This document shows, piece after piece, positions 1 through 11,696 of a stretch of DNA of 64,000 bases. The notes below the pieces were generated by a model. The model did no database searches. It worked only from the letters and a program-made list of their open reading frames with translations, and was not told the DNA's origin. Each line of letters starts with the position of its first letter. The first letter of the stretch is position 1. The position numbers and the translations under genes are program-made. Origin of the DNA: Osedax fenrisi (Eukaryota > Annelida > Polychaeta > Sabellida > Siboglinidae); contig OZ025241.1 in the NCBI GenBank assembly GCA_964019155.1, positions 57,859,717 to 57,923,716 on the forward strand, read 5' to 3'.

Positions 1-215
1 ATTAATCATACTTCTATATGCTACTAGCAGTAGTATCAAAATCACGAAATAGCTTTAGGTTTGATGCAGTATATACAATGTTTTCATTATTTAATTAAAT
101 TACATGCAATATAAGTTAGTTTTTACTAGCCTTATAGATATAGCTTTAAATAGCTTTTAAAATAACATATTCTATTAATTTATTTTAGATTAGTAATGAA
201 AACTTAATTTCATCA
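1..215 (-). repeat. Dispersed repeat (third copy of the 12.6 kb / 44.8 kb family)
   Basis: Read on the minus strand this stretch resembles 12835-13040 and 44880-45085: a 'tcattactaat' block, then 'aacattgt', a 'cctaaa..tatttc' block and 'gatactactgctagtag' in the same order. It lies in the Hsp70 intron that runs off the left edge. No coding capacity seen. Confidence 0.5.
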
Positions 216-479
216 TATAAATAATAATTTAAAACATATTATTTACATTTTAAAAGTGTATAGTTTGATACGCATTTACATTATACACAATACATTTTTC
301 CGATAATTGAACATCAATAGAGCTGTTCATGTTTCATTTAAAAACGAATTACATGATTTCGTGTATATATATATTATACGTGTTATATATATTACAGAAA
401 AGATAATTTTAAAATAAACTAAGTATTTAATTATAAATTTTAATAATTATATATTGATATTATTATATTTAAAAAATAC

Positions 480-1391
480 CTTTATTTCAGTACATGATTG
501 GTTATCAATTGAAGTGAAAAACTTTTTAGTTTGTTTAGCCGGTATTGTTGTATTTCTATGAATAATCGTACTCATTTTATCACCGAGAATTTCAATCCCA
601 AGTGATAAAGGAATTACATCCAGAAGAAGAATACCTTGTGAATCTTGATTAATTTCGCCCTGCAAAGAAGCCGCTAAAATAGTAGCTCCATAGGCTACAG
701 CTTCATCAGCATTGATAGATTTATTTAACATTTTTGAAGGGAAGAAATCTTGTAATAATTTTCTAACTTTCGGAATTCTAGTTGATCCTCCAACCAATAT
801 AATTTCTTCGATGTCTTGCGTCTGCATATTTGCATCTTCTAAAGCAAGCTTGACAGATTCGAGTGTTTGCGCGAAAAGATCGTTGTTCAGCTCTTCGAAA
901 CGAGCTCGACTAATGGAAGACCTGTAATCCATCCCTTCGAATAATGACTCGATATCAACAGTAGCCTCAGTAGACGTAGATAGTAAGTGTTTCGCCGTCT
1001 CGCAGGCAGTCCTTAACCGTCTCATCGAACGTGGGTTGGTTCGTAAATCTCGTCCGTGTTTTCTCTCAAAGTCTCGCGCGAAATGCTCGACCAACCTCGT
1101 ATCGAAGTCCTCGCCCCCGAGGTGGGTATCACCCGCAGTGGATTTCACTTCAAAGACACCTTCCTCAATGGTCAGAATGGATACGTCAAAAGTACCACCG
1201 CCTAGGTCGAAAATGAGGACATTCAATTCGTCTTGGATTCTCTTATCGAAGCCATATGCCAATGCAGCAGCAGTGGGTTCATTTATAATTCGCAGAACGT
1301 TCAAACCGGCTATGATGCCGGCGTCTTTAGTGGCTTGTCGTTGTTCATTGTTGAAGTAAGCCGGAACAGTAATCACAACATTTCTGATGCT
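480..1391 (-). CDS. Hsp70 chaperone, internal exon (ATPase core into substrate-binding domain)
   Basis: Cytosolic-type Hsp70: an ATP-driven chaperone that binds exposed hydrophobic peptides. This 912-bp exon (304 codons) has an acceptor 'ttacag' before 1391 and a GT donor at 479-478, both phase 0. It opens SIRNVVITVPAYF, matching the start of nucleotide-binding lobe I after the linker helix. It carries IFDLGGGTFDVSIL (second Hsp70 signature) and ILVGGSTRIPKV (third signature). The interdomain linker region reads LLLLDVIPLSLGIE, followed by the start of the substrate-binding beta-sandwich (RNTTIPAKQT). It stops at about residue 440 of roughly 640, so the remaining C-terminal exon(s) lie left of position 1. 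Substitutions in the substrate domain (EILGDKMS, DNQSCTEIK) are unusual, so this may be a divergent paralogue. Base composition is clearly less A+T-rich than the flanking introns. Confidence 0.95.
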
Positions 1392-2907
1392 CTGTAATCG
1401 TGTGATATTATCGATAACTTTTTTACAATGTAGAGTTAAATTATCAAAATGTATATATTATAATTTTATGTTTAAGAACATTTCCTACATAAATATAATA
1501 CATATTAATAAAACTTTAATTAAGAATTATTGATATTGTGATGGCACCATTGATTTTTACTTTATTATTTACTTGTATATATATTGTAAATAAATTTATT
1601 TAAATCACATTATTAAATTAATATATACTCTTTATAAACAACAATATTATATATATATATATATATATCATCAATGTCATAGGAAATATATCTAGTGTAT
1701 ATTATAAGAATTATCTTAGATTTGGAAACCATCTCTTTAAATGATAAGAGTAATAATTATAAGATTGATAAAATAGTAAATATAAGGGATCAGTTAATTA
1801 TTTATATGTAGAAAATATAAATTTATGAGGAATATCAAGGGTGTTAAGTTTTTACTAAATGATGTTGAATGTTTATTATAGACATCAGGGTATTTCTGAT
1901 TAGTAATATGATATGTAAAAAAAGTTTATAAGGTACAATATTTATCCGATTAACTTACAAATAGACTCGTGTCTGGATAAATGAATAAAATGATTATTGG
2001 TGTTAGTTATAACAAAAAAGATAAAAATAAATTTATCGTAAAATATCTATTATTAAATTGTTAAGGAGAATATCATTATGTATAAATATATTTATATGTG
2101 AGTAAAGGGAATTACAGGAGATTTAAATGAGATAAGTGGTTTTAATGATTATTGAATATTGATTATTGAATAATCTAAACATGATAATCATTTATATATA
2201 TTAATAAACTATTTATGGTAAGTAATTAAATAAATTTAAGTGTACGTTGTTTTCATATTTTACCAAACAAATTATTCTATGAAAATATACAAAAATGTAT
2301 CTTTAAAAAGCTATAATATATGTTATTCAAAATCTACTTTATTCACCTAAAATATACATTATTTGTCTGTTAACAAAATTATATGAAATATTTGAAAAAA
2401 ATACTAAATCAAATTTGTATCAACTTATAATTACTATTAAATCTAAGAAAAGTAAAGATAATAATATATATAAATGTTATCTACATAGTAAACAAAATAT
2501 TGTTATTTGTTACTCAATCATAAAAGTTACCCACTTTTAAGTATAACCATATTTTATAATTTAGTACGACTGTATAGGTACAATTATGTTATAATAACAT
2601 GCACAAAAATATGTTTATTATTTTTTCGCTAAACAATTACTAGATCTACTTTTTAATATCGTATACTTTATAAACCATAATCGTAGGGGTAAAATACTAA
2701 TATATACATTTTATCTACATATTAAAAAAATTATAAATTATTTGTTACACAATTTCATAAGATATTGGTATCTTAATAGACACAATCATTCTCTATCTTT
2801 TATACGTAATTCAGCGAACATAATGCTTGCCCCTAATGAGTCTGAATAATATTAATTAGATAAAATAAAATAATATATATAAAAATAAAATATACTAAAT
2901 TATGTAC
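1392..2907 (-). other. Hsp70 intron (1516 bp)
   Basis: A+T-rich intron between phase-0 donor GTACAT (2907 downwards) and acceptor ttacag (ending 1392). It holds a short (TA)n tract near 1650-1669 and no recognisable coding or repeat element. Confidence 0.8.
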
Positions 2908-3144
2908 CATTTCAAGATAATTTTCTGCAATGCGCTTCATCTTCACTAGAATCATTGCAGATATTTCTTCAGGAACCAAATTCTTCTTCACACCTCTATA
3001 GGTGGTGCTAATTTTCAACTTGTTCGCGTCTTCAACTAGTGAATACGACAAATGCTTCATATCAGATTGCACAACGATATCATTCAGACGTCGACCAATC
3101 AAACGCTTTACATCGTAGAAAGTGTTCGCTGCATTCGTAGCACA
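2908..3144 (-). CDS. Hsp70 chaperone, exon (N-terminal ATPase lobe)
   Basis: A 237-bp exon of exactly 79 codons, phase 0 at both ends. The acceptor is a pyrimidine-rich '...tttctatgatcag' before 3144; the donor is GTACAT from 2907. It reads C-A-T-N-A-A-N-T-F-Y-D-V-K-R-L-I-G-R-R-L and so aligns with the family motif NP.NTVFDAKRLIGRRF. It continues with VQSDMKH and ends EEISAMILVKMKRIAENYL, the conserved helix before the VPAYF strand of the next exon. Several family positions differ (CATNAANTFYDV for the usual AxNPxNTVFDA), again hinting at a divergent copy, but no stop or frameshift is present. Confidence 0.93.
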
Positions 3145-3911
3145 CTGATCATAGAAAGTTAAGTTAAAATGTATGTATGTTTAAAATCTGGCGAATCTTA
3201 AACACATAAGTGTATGGCATAACTATTATATAATGAATAGCTTTCGAATGCGACCTAGCCAATTCATTTAAATAAACATATTCTACTAAATAATTTAACT
3301 TATTCTAAGAATTTAGCTACTATACTTACATAGAATAGCGATCTCTTTATTGGATTACAACTAGTAGTTATGGTGCATTCGCATAATTCAACAACCCATT
3401 CCACATATACTAACCATCAATATAAAGAAAGTGGATAAGTAATTGATGCACGTAATAAATATAAAAGATAGATACGCGAATGTACTTTATCGATAAATTA
3501 ACAAAATGGTATCAGTGATTTAGAATTGATATTAATCATATTATATATGTCAATATAAAACTTATTAGGATTTTCATCGAAATAGATTGAAGTGACTTCT
3601 ATCTATATCTATAGATTTAGATTATATTAATAATATTAATAATATTAATAAAATAGTTGGATATCTTCTATGTAAATACACAAAATAAGAGGAAAGTTGA
3701 TATGTTGTATTATATTTATATTTTTATATAACTATTATTTTTAGTATAGATACTATCTATTAAATAGTATATTAAAATTGATTATAATTAATATAGGTAT
3801 AAATAATAATTTAAAATTTAATAGGTTTTAATAGTATGATTCAACTTCAGTGTAGTCTATTGCAAAGTGCTATACACTACATAAACCATACACTACATCG
3901 ATGATGTTAAC
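3145..3911 (-). other. Hsp70 intron (767 bp)
   Basis: Intron between donor CAG|GTTAAC (from 3911) and acceptor gatcag (ending 3145). A+T-rich; contains a (TAA)n stretch around 3625-3651. Nothing else recognised. Confidence 0.8.
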
Positions 3912-4078
3912 CTGACTCTTCGCCGCCTCCCCTATTAATCGTTCGTTATCGGTAAAAGCGACGAAGGAAGGTGTAGTTCGGTTGCCCTGATCGTTTGCGA
4001 TGATCTCCACCCGACCGTGTTGGTAAACCCCGACGCAAGAGTATGTGGTTCCCAAGTCTATACCGATCGCCGGAGCGA
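3912..4078 (-). CDS. Hsp70 chaperone, N-terminal exon (nucleotide-binding signature 1)
   Basis: This exon encodes VAPAIGIDLGTTYSCVGVYQ, the first Hsp70 signature that wraps the ATP phosphates, followed by GNRTTPSFVAFTDNERLIGEAAK. The donor is CAG|GTTAAC, phase 0. Upstream the frame runs into a stop (TAA) with no methionine, so translation cannot start here. A candidate acceptor 'catcag' ends at 4079 and leaves two bases (TC) that complete a codon split with an earlier exon. That first exon, with the initiator Met and a few residues, was not found between 4079 and 4220. With the next two exons this gives about 438 codons in one phase-consistent frame. Confidence 0.92.
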
Positions 4079-4224
4079 CTGATGGTTTTAGATATGTGTA
4101 TTATGATAAGCTGATTTATAAATCACTAGTATTAGAATATTTAAATTAATAAGTTTTTATTGTACTCAAAAATTATAATGTTTATGTTTATGTTTTAAGA
4201 GGTTTATCATTATTATTAAATTAA

Positions 4225-4826
4225 GAGGACGCGATACCATTGATTATTTCGAAAAAAATTGAATTTCAAATTTTATATTATAGTAAAATTGTAATACTTC
4301 ACATATTATCTTTTATATGGTGTTTAAATTATGTTCATTACATTATTAATTGTGTTCATATTATATTATTTGTACCTGTATATTCATATTGTTTATATAA
4401 ATATATTATATTTGAAACTTGATTTACTCAGAATAATTATTTGTGACCAATCATGCTGACATAACTGGTATTAACTTTTGTACAATTGAATATTTGTTCT
4501 TAATTTTTTGAATATAACTAGATAAAACCTGTAAGATTAAAGTTATTTGTCAAAATTAAAAAATATTTATTTAAAAAATTTTAATTAGCAATTTTATTGG
4601 AAAATTAAAATTTGTTATCAGATATTTCAATTATTTTTTTAGAAACGTATAACATAAAGATGTGTAAACATCTATACATTTCAACATATAATATAAAAAT
4701 ATGGAATATTATTAATAGATTAAAAAAAAAAAAAAAAAAATTAATATTTTGTGAGTTAATAGATTTCTAAAAATAGCATTTTTTCGTATCTTTTACATGT
4801 AAACCAAACGATGGTATCGCGATCCC
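4225..4826. mobile_element. TTAA-flanked MITE
   Basis: 602-bp element with inverted ends: GAGGACGCGATACCATTG at the left and, on the other strand, GGGATCGCGATACCATCG at the right. It is flanked on both sides by TTAA (4221-4224 and 4827-4830), the target duplication typical of piggyBac-type transposition. It has no transposase ORF. A 19-base A run sits near 4722-4740. The ends do not begin with the usual piggyBac CCC, so the superfamily is an inference from TTAA. Confidence 0.72.
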
Positions 4827-4870
4827 TTAACATAATAATTACATTTTATAAAGTGTAATATATAAAAACT

Positions 4871-5140
4871 GCCTGTGTAGCTCAGTTAGCTAATGTTTCA
4901 AACACACAAGTAGTAGGACACAGGTTAAAGACTCGTCCAGTCTACAATAGGTTTTAAATATTATTTAGAAGTGATCTTATAAAATTGTGTATAAATAAAT
5001 GCTCATTACAATCATGGAGGCCTTAACATAAGAGCGGCTTCGAAGGAACATTTAGAGCCATATATGGTTATAAGTGAAAAATTCATCTAAGTTCCTGGAT
5101 GGAATGAAAGGACTCCCCCAAATAAAATATCAATAACAAT
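4871..5140 (+). mobile_element. tRNA-derived SINE, copy 1
   Basis: Starts with a tRNA-like head (gcctgtgtagctcagttagc) containing a degraded Pol III A box, and continues with the same body as the copy at 47962. Shared blocks include 'atttagaagtgatcttat', 'ccttaacat..ga..cggcttcgaagg' and 'aagttcctggatgg.atgaaag'. It ends 'ccaaataaa' followed by an A-rich tail. The B box is more decayed than in copy 2. Confidence 0.85.
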
Positions 5141-7078
5141 ATAATATACAAATCGTAAATGTATAATTATCAGGAATTTACTTAATATATTGATATATAT
5201 ATATAAAATATAAAACATAAATATAATTATTAACAATAATAATTATGTAGAATTTTTATAATAAATTAAAAGATTTTCAAACAAATATTAAACATAATTT
5301 GTTAAATATGTTATTATTTATATTAAAGTGTATTTAATTGGATTATTTAAAAAAAAATGCATACTTATATAATTATAAATATTTATTACAAACATTTGAC
5401 TAATATTGCAGTATATAATAAAATTATAATAGTTCTAAATATGTTACAAGCATAAATATGACAATGAAATAATTTGTAAAAAACAAATGATCACAAGTGA
5501 TAATTTATTGTAATATGTAAATATAATCTATGTTAGTTTATATATTAAACTAATACCTACACCATACCATAAAAGAGGTTTCACACTTCCTCGAATAGTT
5601 AATTTAATTTTAATTTTTTGCCTTAGAATAATTTGAATCGAATACATTAGTATACAATTATTCGATTAGGATATTATTCATCATTTCACATATGTTAATT
5701 TCACAAAGTGCTATATAGTTTCGAATTATTTTAAATATTCAAATTATTCAATTTTTATATATTATATAAACTCATTCATAAAATTAATAATGTAATACAA
5801 TTGAATATTATGATTCGTAATATTTTTATATAATATATTTGTTAACATTTTAACATGTTTATTAGAGAAAACACTTGCTAAATGGCTACAAGAATAAGCA
5901 TAAGAAGCATAAACAAAATCGTTAAAAGTAGTGTTTTCCTATCTATTTGCATGATGACGTATACAAATTTCATGTGATACTAGGATATCCTTAACTAATA
6001 TTATTTTATTAATATAAAATTATCAGTTATTATAATTAATATATTAGTGAAAATAAAAATTCACAAAATATTATTCACTATATAATTCATAGTAAATATT
6101 GTTTAGATATTTCGATAAATCGTAAAAAAATTATATTTATTTTATTCCTAGCATGATATTCGGCTATAGAGAAATCCCATAAATAAGGATTGTATTGGCA
6201 AATTATATTATTTTAAATTTAAATATTAAAAAAATGTGGTTTCAAAGATTATATTTATCAAAGATTGATATTATTCCCATAATGCATTCTAATATTTGAT
6301 CTGAATAACACAAATATCGAACATGTTGACATTTAAATTCTCTTCACATAGAAATAGAACGCTATTAATATCCGTAATTTCCCGTAATCCATTATATTAT
6401 TTTATTTTAATGTATTCGATCCTAATTATTCTATGGTAAATGAAATATTCGAGGCATTATGAGACCCCTTTAATATATAATAAACAAATTATATGAAATA
6501 ATATGAAGTATTCAAATAATTTATAAATTAAAAAAAATAAATATTATTATTATTATTAAATTTTATTTAAACACTTTTTAAACGGAAAATAAACGTTAAC
6601 AAAGGTGTGTGAACTTTAAAAATAAATAATATATATACATATATGTATTATAATATAATTATTACATTATTTATATTATAATATAAAATAAATATACAAT
6701 ACAAACCAATATTTTCTCTTTTTGATATTTGATTCCCTTTGTTATCTGTAATTTAATATATATATATATATATATTATAAATATTATAATTAAATTTTAA
6801 ATTTATAGTTAAACAAATAAAATTCATCTAAAATACAAAGTTAAAATATTAAAAATCATTAATTAATATTATTAACAAAATAATGTTGTTCTATATATTT
6901 CTAAATGTGAATATATACAGTATTTGATGTAATTAATAATAGTAATTGATGTTTTACATGCAGTATATTATTCATGCAATATGAATGAGCAGAATAGCTA
7001 GGGGATGATTCATGAGAGGAAATGTTTTACATAAACAGCATTATAAGAAAAGAATATACACTTGATATACAGGTTCAA
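5141..7078. other. A+T-rich intergenic DNA
   Basis: No gene or element recognised. Contains (AT)n around 6754-6776, an (ATT)n run near 6541-6560 and a small inverted repeat at about 5864-5940. Confidence 0.6.
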
Positions 7079-7475
7079 CTATATCATCATCCAGACATCA
7101 TTATTTTACTAGATATTGTACTATCAATATTATTTACAATTAACTATTATTACTATTAACAACAATTGTAGTGGTATACCCCTTTACTTTATAAAGACTA
7201 TGTTTAAATAATCGATTTGAAATACTTGGAAATACTTTTATTTTAAACTTTATATACCATTTTAAAGATAAATATGAATATTTAAAATTTTTATTATAAA
7301 TTTTTGAACATAAAAAAAAAATTCTAAGGTTTCCCAGGACCTTAAACTAATGAACATCATCTCATCATCATCATCCAGAAATTATTATTTTACCTGATAT
7401 TGTAATATAAATATTATTTACAATTAACTATTATTACTATTAACTACAATTGTAGTGGAATACATCCTTATTTTC
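7079..7475 (+). repeat. Imperfect tandem duplication of about 110 bp
   Basis: 7085-7183 and 7365-7467 share the order 'catcatccag', 'attattttac', 'gatattgta', then a block of more than 30 bases around 'ttacaattaactattattac' and 'acaattgtagtgg'. The two units lie about 285 bp apart with unrelated A+T-rich sequence between them. Confidence 0.7.
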
Positions 7476-7607
7476 CGGCAACTTGCCAGAAATATATTAA
7501 ATTTAAAGGGGGTATATCACTACACCTTGCTAGAAAATCACTTCCTAGCAAACATTTCCGGACATTAATTCTGGTGTGAGAAATACTGGTAGTGGGAAAG
7601 AGTATTA
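7451..7607. mobile_element. Short palindromic MITE (GGGTATCCCAC family), decayed
   Basis: Shares 'ctagaaaatcact', 'cctagcaaacatttccgg' and terminal 'ggtagtggga' with the better copy at 7841-7945. Both ends are decayed. Confidence 0.6.
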
Positions 7608-7840
7608 ATTTAGAGAAAGAGTATTAATTGTTATTGTATTTTAAAGATATTGTTAAATATTATTTTAGATTAAATTAATTAAATATTAATTTCTGGATTA
7701 TTATTATGTTGAGAATAATCTATAAAGGTTTAACCTATTTTGAATAGTAATATTAATATGTAATGCATTTTTAAATATATAGCTATATCAAATATACATT
7801 TATAGAGAAAAATACATCTAAAGTTTATATTAATATAATT

Positions 7841-7945
7841 GGGTATCCCACTAACAGTATTTCCGGAAATAATGTCCGCTAGAAAATTACTTTCTAGCAA
7901 ACATTTCCAGACATTATTTCACGAAATATTGGTAGTGGGATACCC
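7841..7945. mobile_element. Short palindromic MITE (GGGTATCCCAC family)
   Basis: 105-bp element that starts GGGTATCCCACTAACAGTAT and ends with the inverted form (ATATTGGTAGTGGGATACCC). The inner arms 'tttccggaaataatgtcc' and 'gacattatttcacgaaat' also pair, so the whole unit can fold into one hairpin. Related pieces lie at 7451-7607, 39425-39490 and 40778-40855. Confidence 0.78.
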
Positions 7946-8429
7946 TTTAGATTTATTAAATATTTTGTAATATTTTGATATAGTTGATATAGTACAAAGA
8001 TAACTATATCTATAATTCCAGAGATCTTGTTCTATTGTGAATATATAGTCATATTTAAAATAGCGATAATATAATCATAAATATATATATTTAAAAAAAA
8101 ATAAATGTTTATTTGTATATATGCATTACATATAGTTATATTGAATTATATACTAAAACGAAAGTTTATTATGCTATATCTAGTTTATATAGTTTAATAT
8201 TGATACTATTCCAATTATTGATATATGTTGTTATATTTAAAGTGCTATTGCATATCACTCATCTATTATATGTAATAATATAATAGTCTAAACATTCTTT
8301 ATATTGATAACACTATGTTTAATTTTTTAAATTAATTTTCATTTATATTATTGATTAATATTATATATTTGATTTATTTTGTATATGATTAATTTTGTTG
8401 TGATACAAATTATTAATCAAAAGTATTTA

Positions 8430-8475
8430 GGATGGGATGAAAGGACTCCACCAAATAAAAATAACAATAATAACA
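8430..8475 (+). mobile_element. SINE 3' end fragment
   Basis: 'ggatgggatgaaaggactcc' plus 'accaaataaaaataac' matches the 3' end of the SINE copies at 4871 and 47962. The tRNA-like head is absent. Confidence 0.75.
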
Positions 8476-8765
8476 ACAATATAGTTTAATATAATATAGT
8501 TAAATAATTACAAATGAAAATATACAATGTTGAAATATTATTATAATACTAAAAATAGAAGAATATAAAATAAATACATTATTAAAATAAAAATGTAATA
8601 ATAAAAGTAAACAAGTTAATAGACTTGGTTTAATAAATTTATATACAAAATATAAAATAAAACTATTTAAAAAATATAATCCGTTCAGTATCATTTCATA
8701 TTTAATGTATGATCAATAATCTCTATAAATATATATATATATATATAATATATATATACATATAT

Positions 8766-8834
<69 letters not shown>

Positions 8835-9400
8835 AACCTGTATCATGATTATTCTTAGGTATGCATTCCATCTATAAATATGATAATAAGTTATATTGAT
8901 AATGAGAATTCGATACATGTATTTAATGTAATTAAATTTTTTATTAAATTTTTTATAATTAAAATTAAATTAAATATTATTATATATTATATATTATATC
9001 TAAATATATATTTTATAATTTATAAAATATACCTATATCATTTATTATAAAATATAAAATAAATTAAAATATTAATATACACACAAATAAATGTTATATA
9101 TATATATATATATATATGTTAATTTGATAGAAAAATCATATAAATTATGTTAAATTATATTAAAATTTTGTATAAATATCAATTATAATTATTAACATGT
9201 TAGATTATCCATATAGCATTATAATATTAGTAATATTGAAAAAAATAAACATTATTTAATATTGTTATAGTCAACATAAGATTAGTTTAATTAGAATAGT
9301 TTACCTATAGATTTTATTGCTATATAACTTATTATATTACTAAGAACCTAATATTAACTATATTATACTTTGTATATAAACTCGACCATTATATAATATA
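8476..9400. repeat. A+T-rich DNA with a long (TA)n array
   Basis: The array covers about 8730-8830 with short interruptions; another lies near 9098-9118. Open frames across it translate only to Tyr-Ile runs and are not genes. Confidence 0.7.
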
Positions 9401-9986
9401 AACACCCCAGGTAACCAGCAATGGTATTTGTCTGGTACATAATTTATTTAGAAGGGTTATTGTATGGGATAACCTGGGATATTTATCCCATTGGTACAAA
9501 GCCACTTCATGTACCATATAATGTGCCAATGGGTTATTGGTACCATAAAATAACCTGGGTCAGATATCCCATCTCGTACCATCATATATACCATTGGTAC
9601 AAAGCCCCTTCATGTACCATATAAATTATATGATATAATGTACCAAATCAAAATTAAAATATTGATTTTCTGCCAGTAATTAATTAATGTATAATGATTA
9701 GTTTTTATATTCCATAAAATAACATTTAATTAAAATTCAGATTTTGTATTAAAAAATTAAAATTAAAAAATGAATTTTGTTGAAATAAATCAATTATAAT
9801 TATATAATCAAAAAATAATCTTATAAGCCCCACCCCCTAAGTTATTGTAAATAGCAATTCAAATATATATATTCATTATACGACGAATAACTGCTAAAAC
9901 ATATACAACCACTGAACGCTTAATTATCTACATTTAAAATGTTAGTTGCAATAGTTATATATGTTAATATGTATATATTACCTTAC

Positions 9987-10030
<44 letters not shown>

Positions 10031-10149
10031 TATGTATTACATATCATATATATATTTTAATAATAATACAATTATGTATATCATTAAATGATTTAAATAA
10101 CTTAATGATGTAAATAATTGTAAAAATATAAATAATTACATATTATTGC

Positions 10150-10191
<42 letters not shown>

Positions 10192-10288
10192 TATAATGTA
10201 TATATTCTATTTAAGCTTATTATACTTACTGCTTAAATCTTATATTATTTAGAGATGTACTAATCGTCAGTAGTAGGAACCTAAACCA

Positions 10289-10328
<40 letters not shown>

Positions 10329-10438
10329 CCTAGTTGTATCCCCTTATTAAGGATATATAAGTACTATAGTTGTTAGTATACTTTTATATTACAAATATAT
10401 ACTATATATATAGTATACTATATTATATGTATACTATA

Positions 10439-10492
10439 TAGGTATAGCAATGAGATTTTTTATTTTGTAGCTAGAATAAAATTATTAATACC
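10439..10492 (+). repeat. Solo terminus of a TA-flanked element family
   Basis: 54 bases starting TAGGTATAGCAATGAGATTT are identical to the inverted right end (28530-28583) of the element at 27430-28583. No second terminus was found nearby, so this is a solo or deleted copy. Confidence 0.8.
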
Positions 10493-10750
10493 AATACCAA
10501 TATATATATATATAATTTAATATTTTACTTAATATATATTATTATTATTTACAGATACCATAGAATAAGAATTGAGGAAATGTTTTATTTTATTTTATCT
10601 TATTTTCTATTTATATATATTTTTCTATTTCTATTTCTCCTAATTTCTTTATTTCATATTAATAAATAATATATTACATTATAAATGTGTTCATGTTAAA
10701 TAAAATCAATATATATATATATATGTAATATAAATATATATATACATTAC

Positions 10751-11070
10751 CTCTGGCATAAAGCAGTACTTCTCTGGGATATCTGACCCAGGTTATTGTA
10801 TGGTACATAATTCCCTCTGGCATAAAGCAGTACTTCTCTGGGATATCTGATCCAGGTTATTGTATGGTACATAATTCCCTCTGGCATAAAGCAGTACTTC
10901 TATGGGATATCTGACCCAGGTTATTTTATGGTAAATAATTCCCTCTGGCATAAAGCAGTACTTCTCTGGGATATCTGACCCAGGTTATTATATGGTACAT
11001 AATTCCCTCTGGCATAAATCAGTACTTCTCTGGGATAGCTGACCTGGTACAAACTGCTCACTGAGCCCCA
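10751..11070 (+). repeat. Minisatellite, five copies of a 64-bp unit
   Basis: The word 'ctctggcataaagcagtac' starts at 10751, 10815, 10879, 10943 and 11007, exactly 64 bp apart. Each unit includes 'tctgggatatctgacccagg' and 'ttattgtatggtacataatt'. Units differ by only a few bases. The last unit breaks down at about 11045-11070. Confidence 0.92.
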
Positions 11071-11199
11071 TAAAATAACCTGGTACACATTACCCAGGTC
11101 ATACCAGTGTTATAACCCATGCTTTGGTTACCTGGGACATAAGTTATATATACCATATAATATACGATACACTGTGTATCATACACATGCAGATATTCA

Positions 11200-11335
11200 T
11201 ACTCTATAGTAAACTATAATAGTTTAATGTTATACCAATATTATGTTGTTAACATAGATGTATCTATGTTATCAAAATTATATTGGTATAATGGTAAACG
11301 ATTATAGTTTAGTAATCTATAATCTATTATACCCT
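11200..11335. repeat. Long imperfect palindrome
   Basis: 'actataatagtttaatgtt' and 'ataccaatat..tgttaacatag' pair with 'ctatgtt', 'atattggtat' and 'aacgattatagttt' about 60 bp downstream, giving a cruciform-capable unit centred near 11264. It is probably a hairpin-type MITE. Confidence 0.6.
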
Positions 11336-11696
11336 CTACATTTGAATTGTATTGTAGTATTTAAAAATATATCTCTTTAGTCGGGGTATAATTTGAAGAG
11401 TATAATAGTTTCTTCATATAATTTAATTTTTAAATTCAACTTTAAATATTTATATTGTAACGCTATTTTGTATATTTTTTTAATAATTCATATTATTTTT
11501 ATAATTATCATGAGAATATATAAGTGGTTAAAATAAATATTAAAAATTCCATGTGATTTTAGATATAGAAGAAAACAAAAGTATATATATATATATATAA
11601 ATTAAATATAACACATTTTATTTGAACTTTGAAAACTTTTTAAAAAAACAATCATTAAAATATATTATTATAAATATTTATGTATATGTATATATA

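Larger units (their letters stand above)
9404..11137. mobile_element. Possible non-autonomous DNA element with inverted CCCAGGTAACC ends
   Basis: The left end CCCAGGTAACCAGCAATGG is matched in inverted form by the right end (CCCAGGTAACCAAAGCATGG on the minus strand). The body repeats the words 'ggtacataat', 'aacctggg', 'gatatctgacccagg' and 'ccattggtacaaagcc' many times at both ends, like subterminal binding-site arrays. No target duplication could be fixed and no transposase ORF is present, so the limits are tentative. Confidence 0.45.

Noticed and set aside
712..1359. Three plus-strand ORFs
   Set aside because: Antisense shadows of the Hsp70 exon on the minus strand.
5879..5980. 31-codon ORF starting MATRIS
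   Set aside because: No similarity, no splice or regulatory context; short ORFs of this size are expected by chance.
8691..8918. 75-codon minus-strand ORF
   Set aside because: Tyr-Ile repeats from (AT)n; simple sequence.
10751..11070. CRISPR-like regular repeats
   Set aside because: The whole 64-bp unit repeats with no variable spacers, in a eukaryotic context; it is a minisatellite.
9404..11137. Helitron
   Set aside because: No TC start or hairpin-CTRR end; inverted ends fit a DNA element better, and even that is uncertain.
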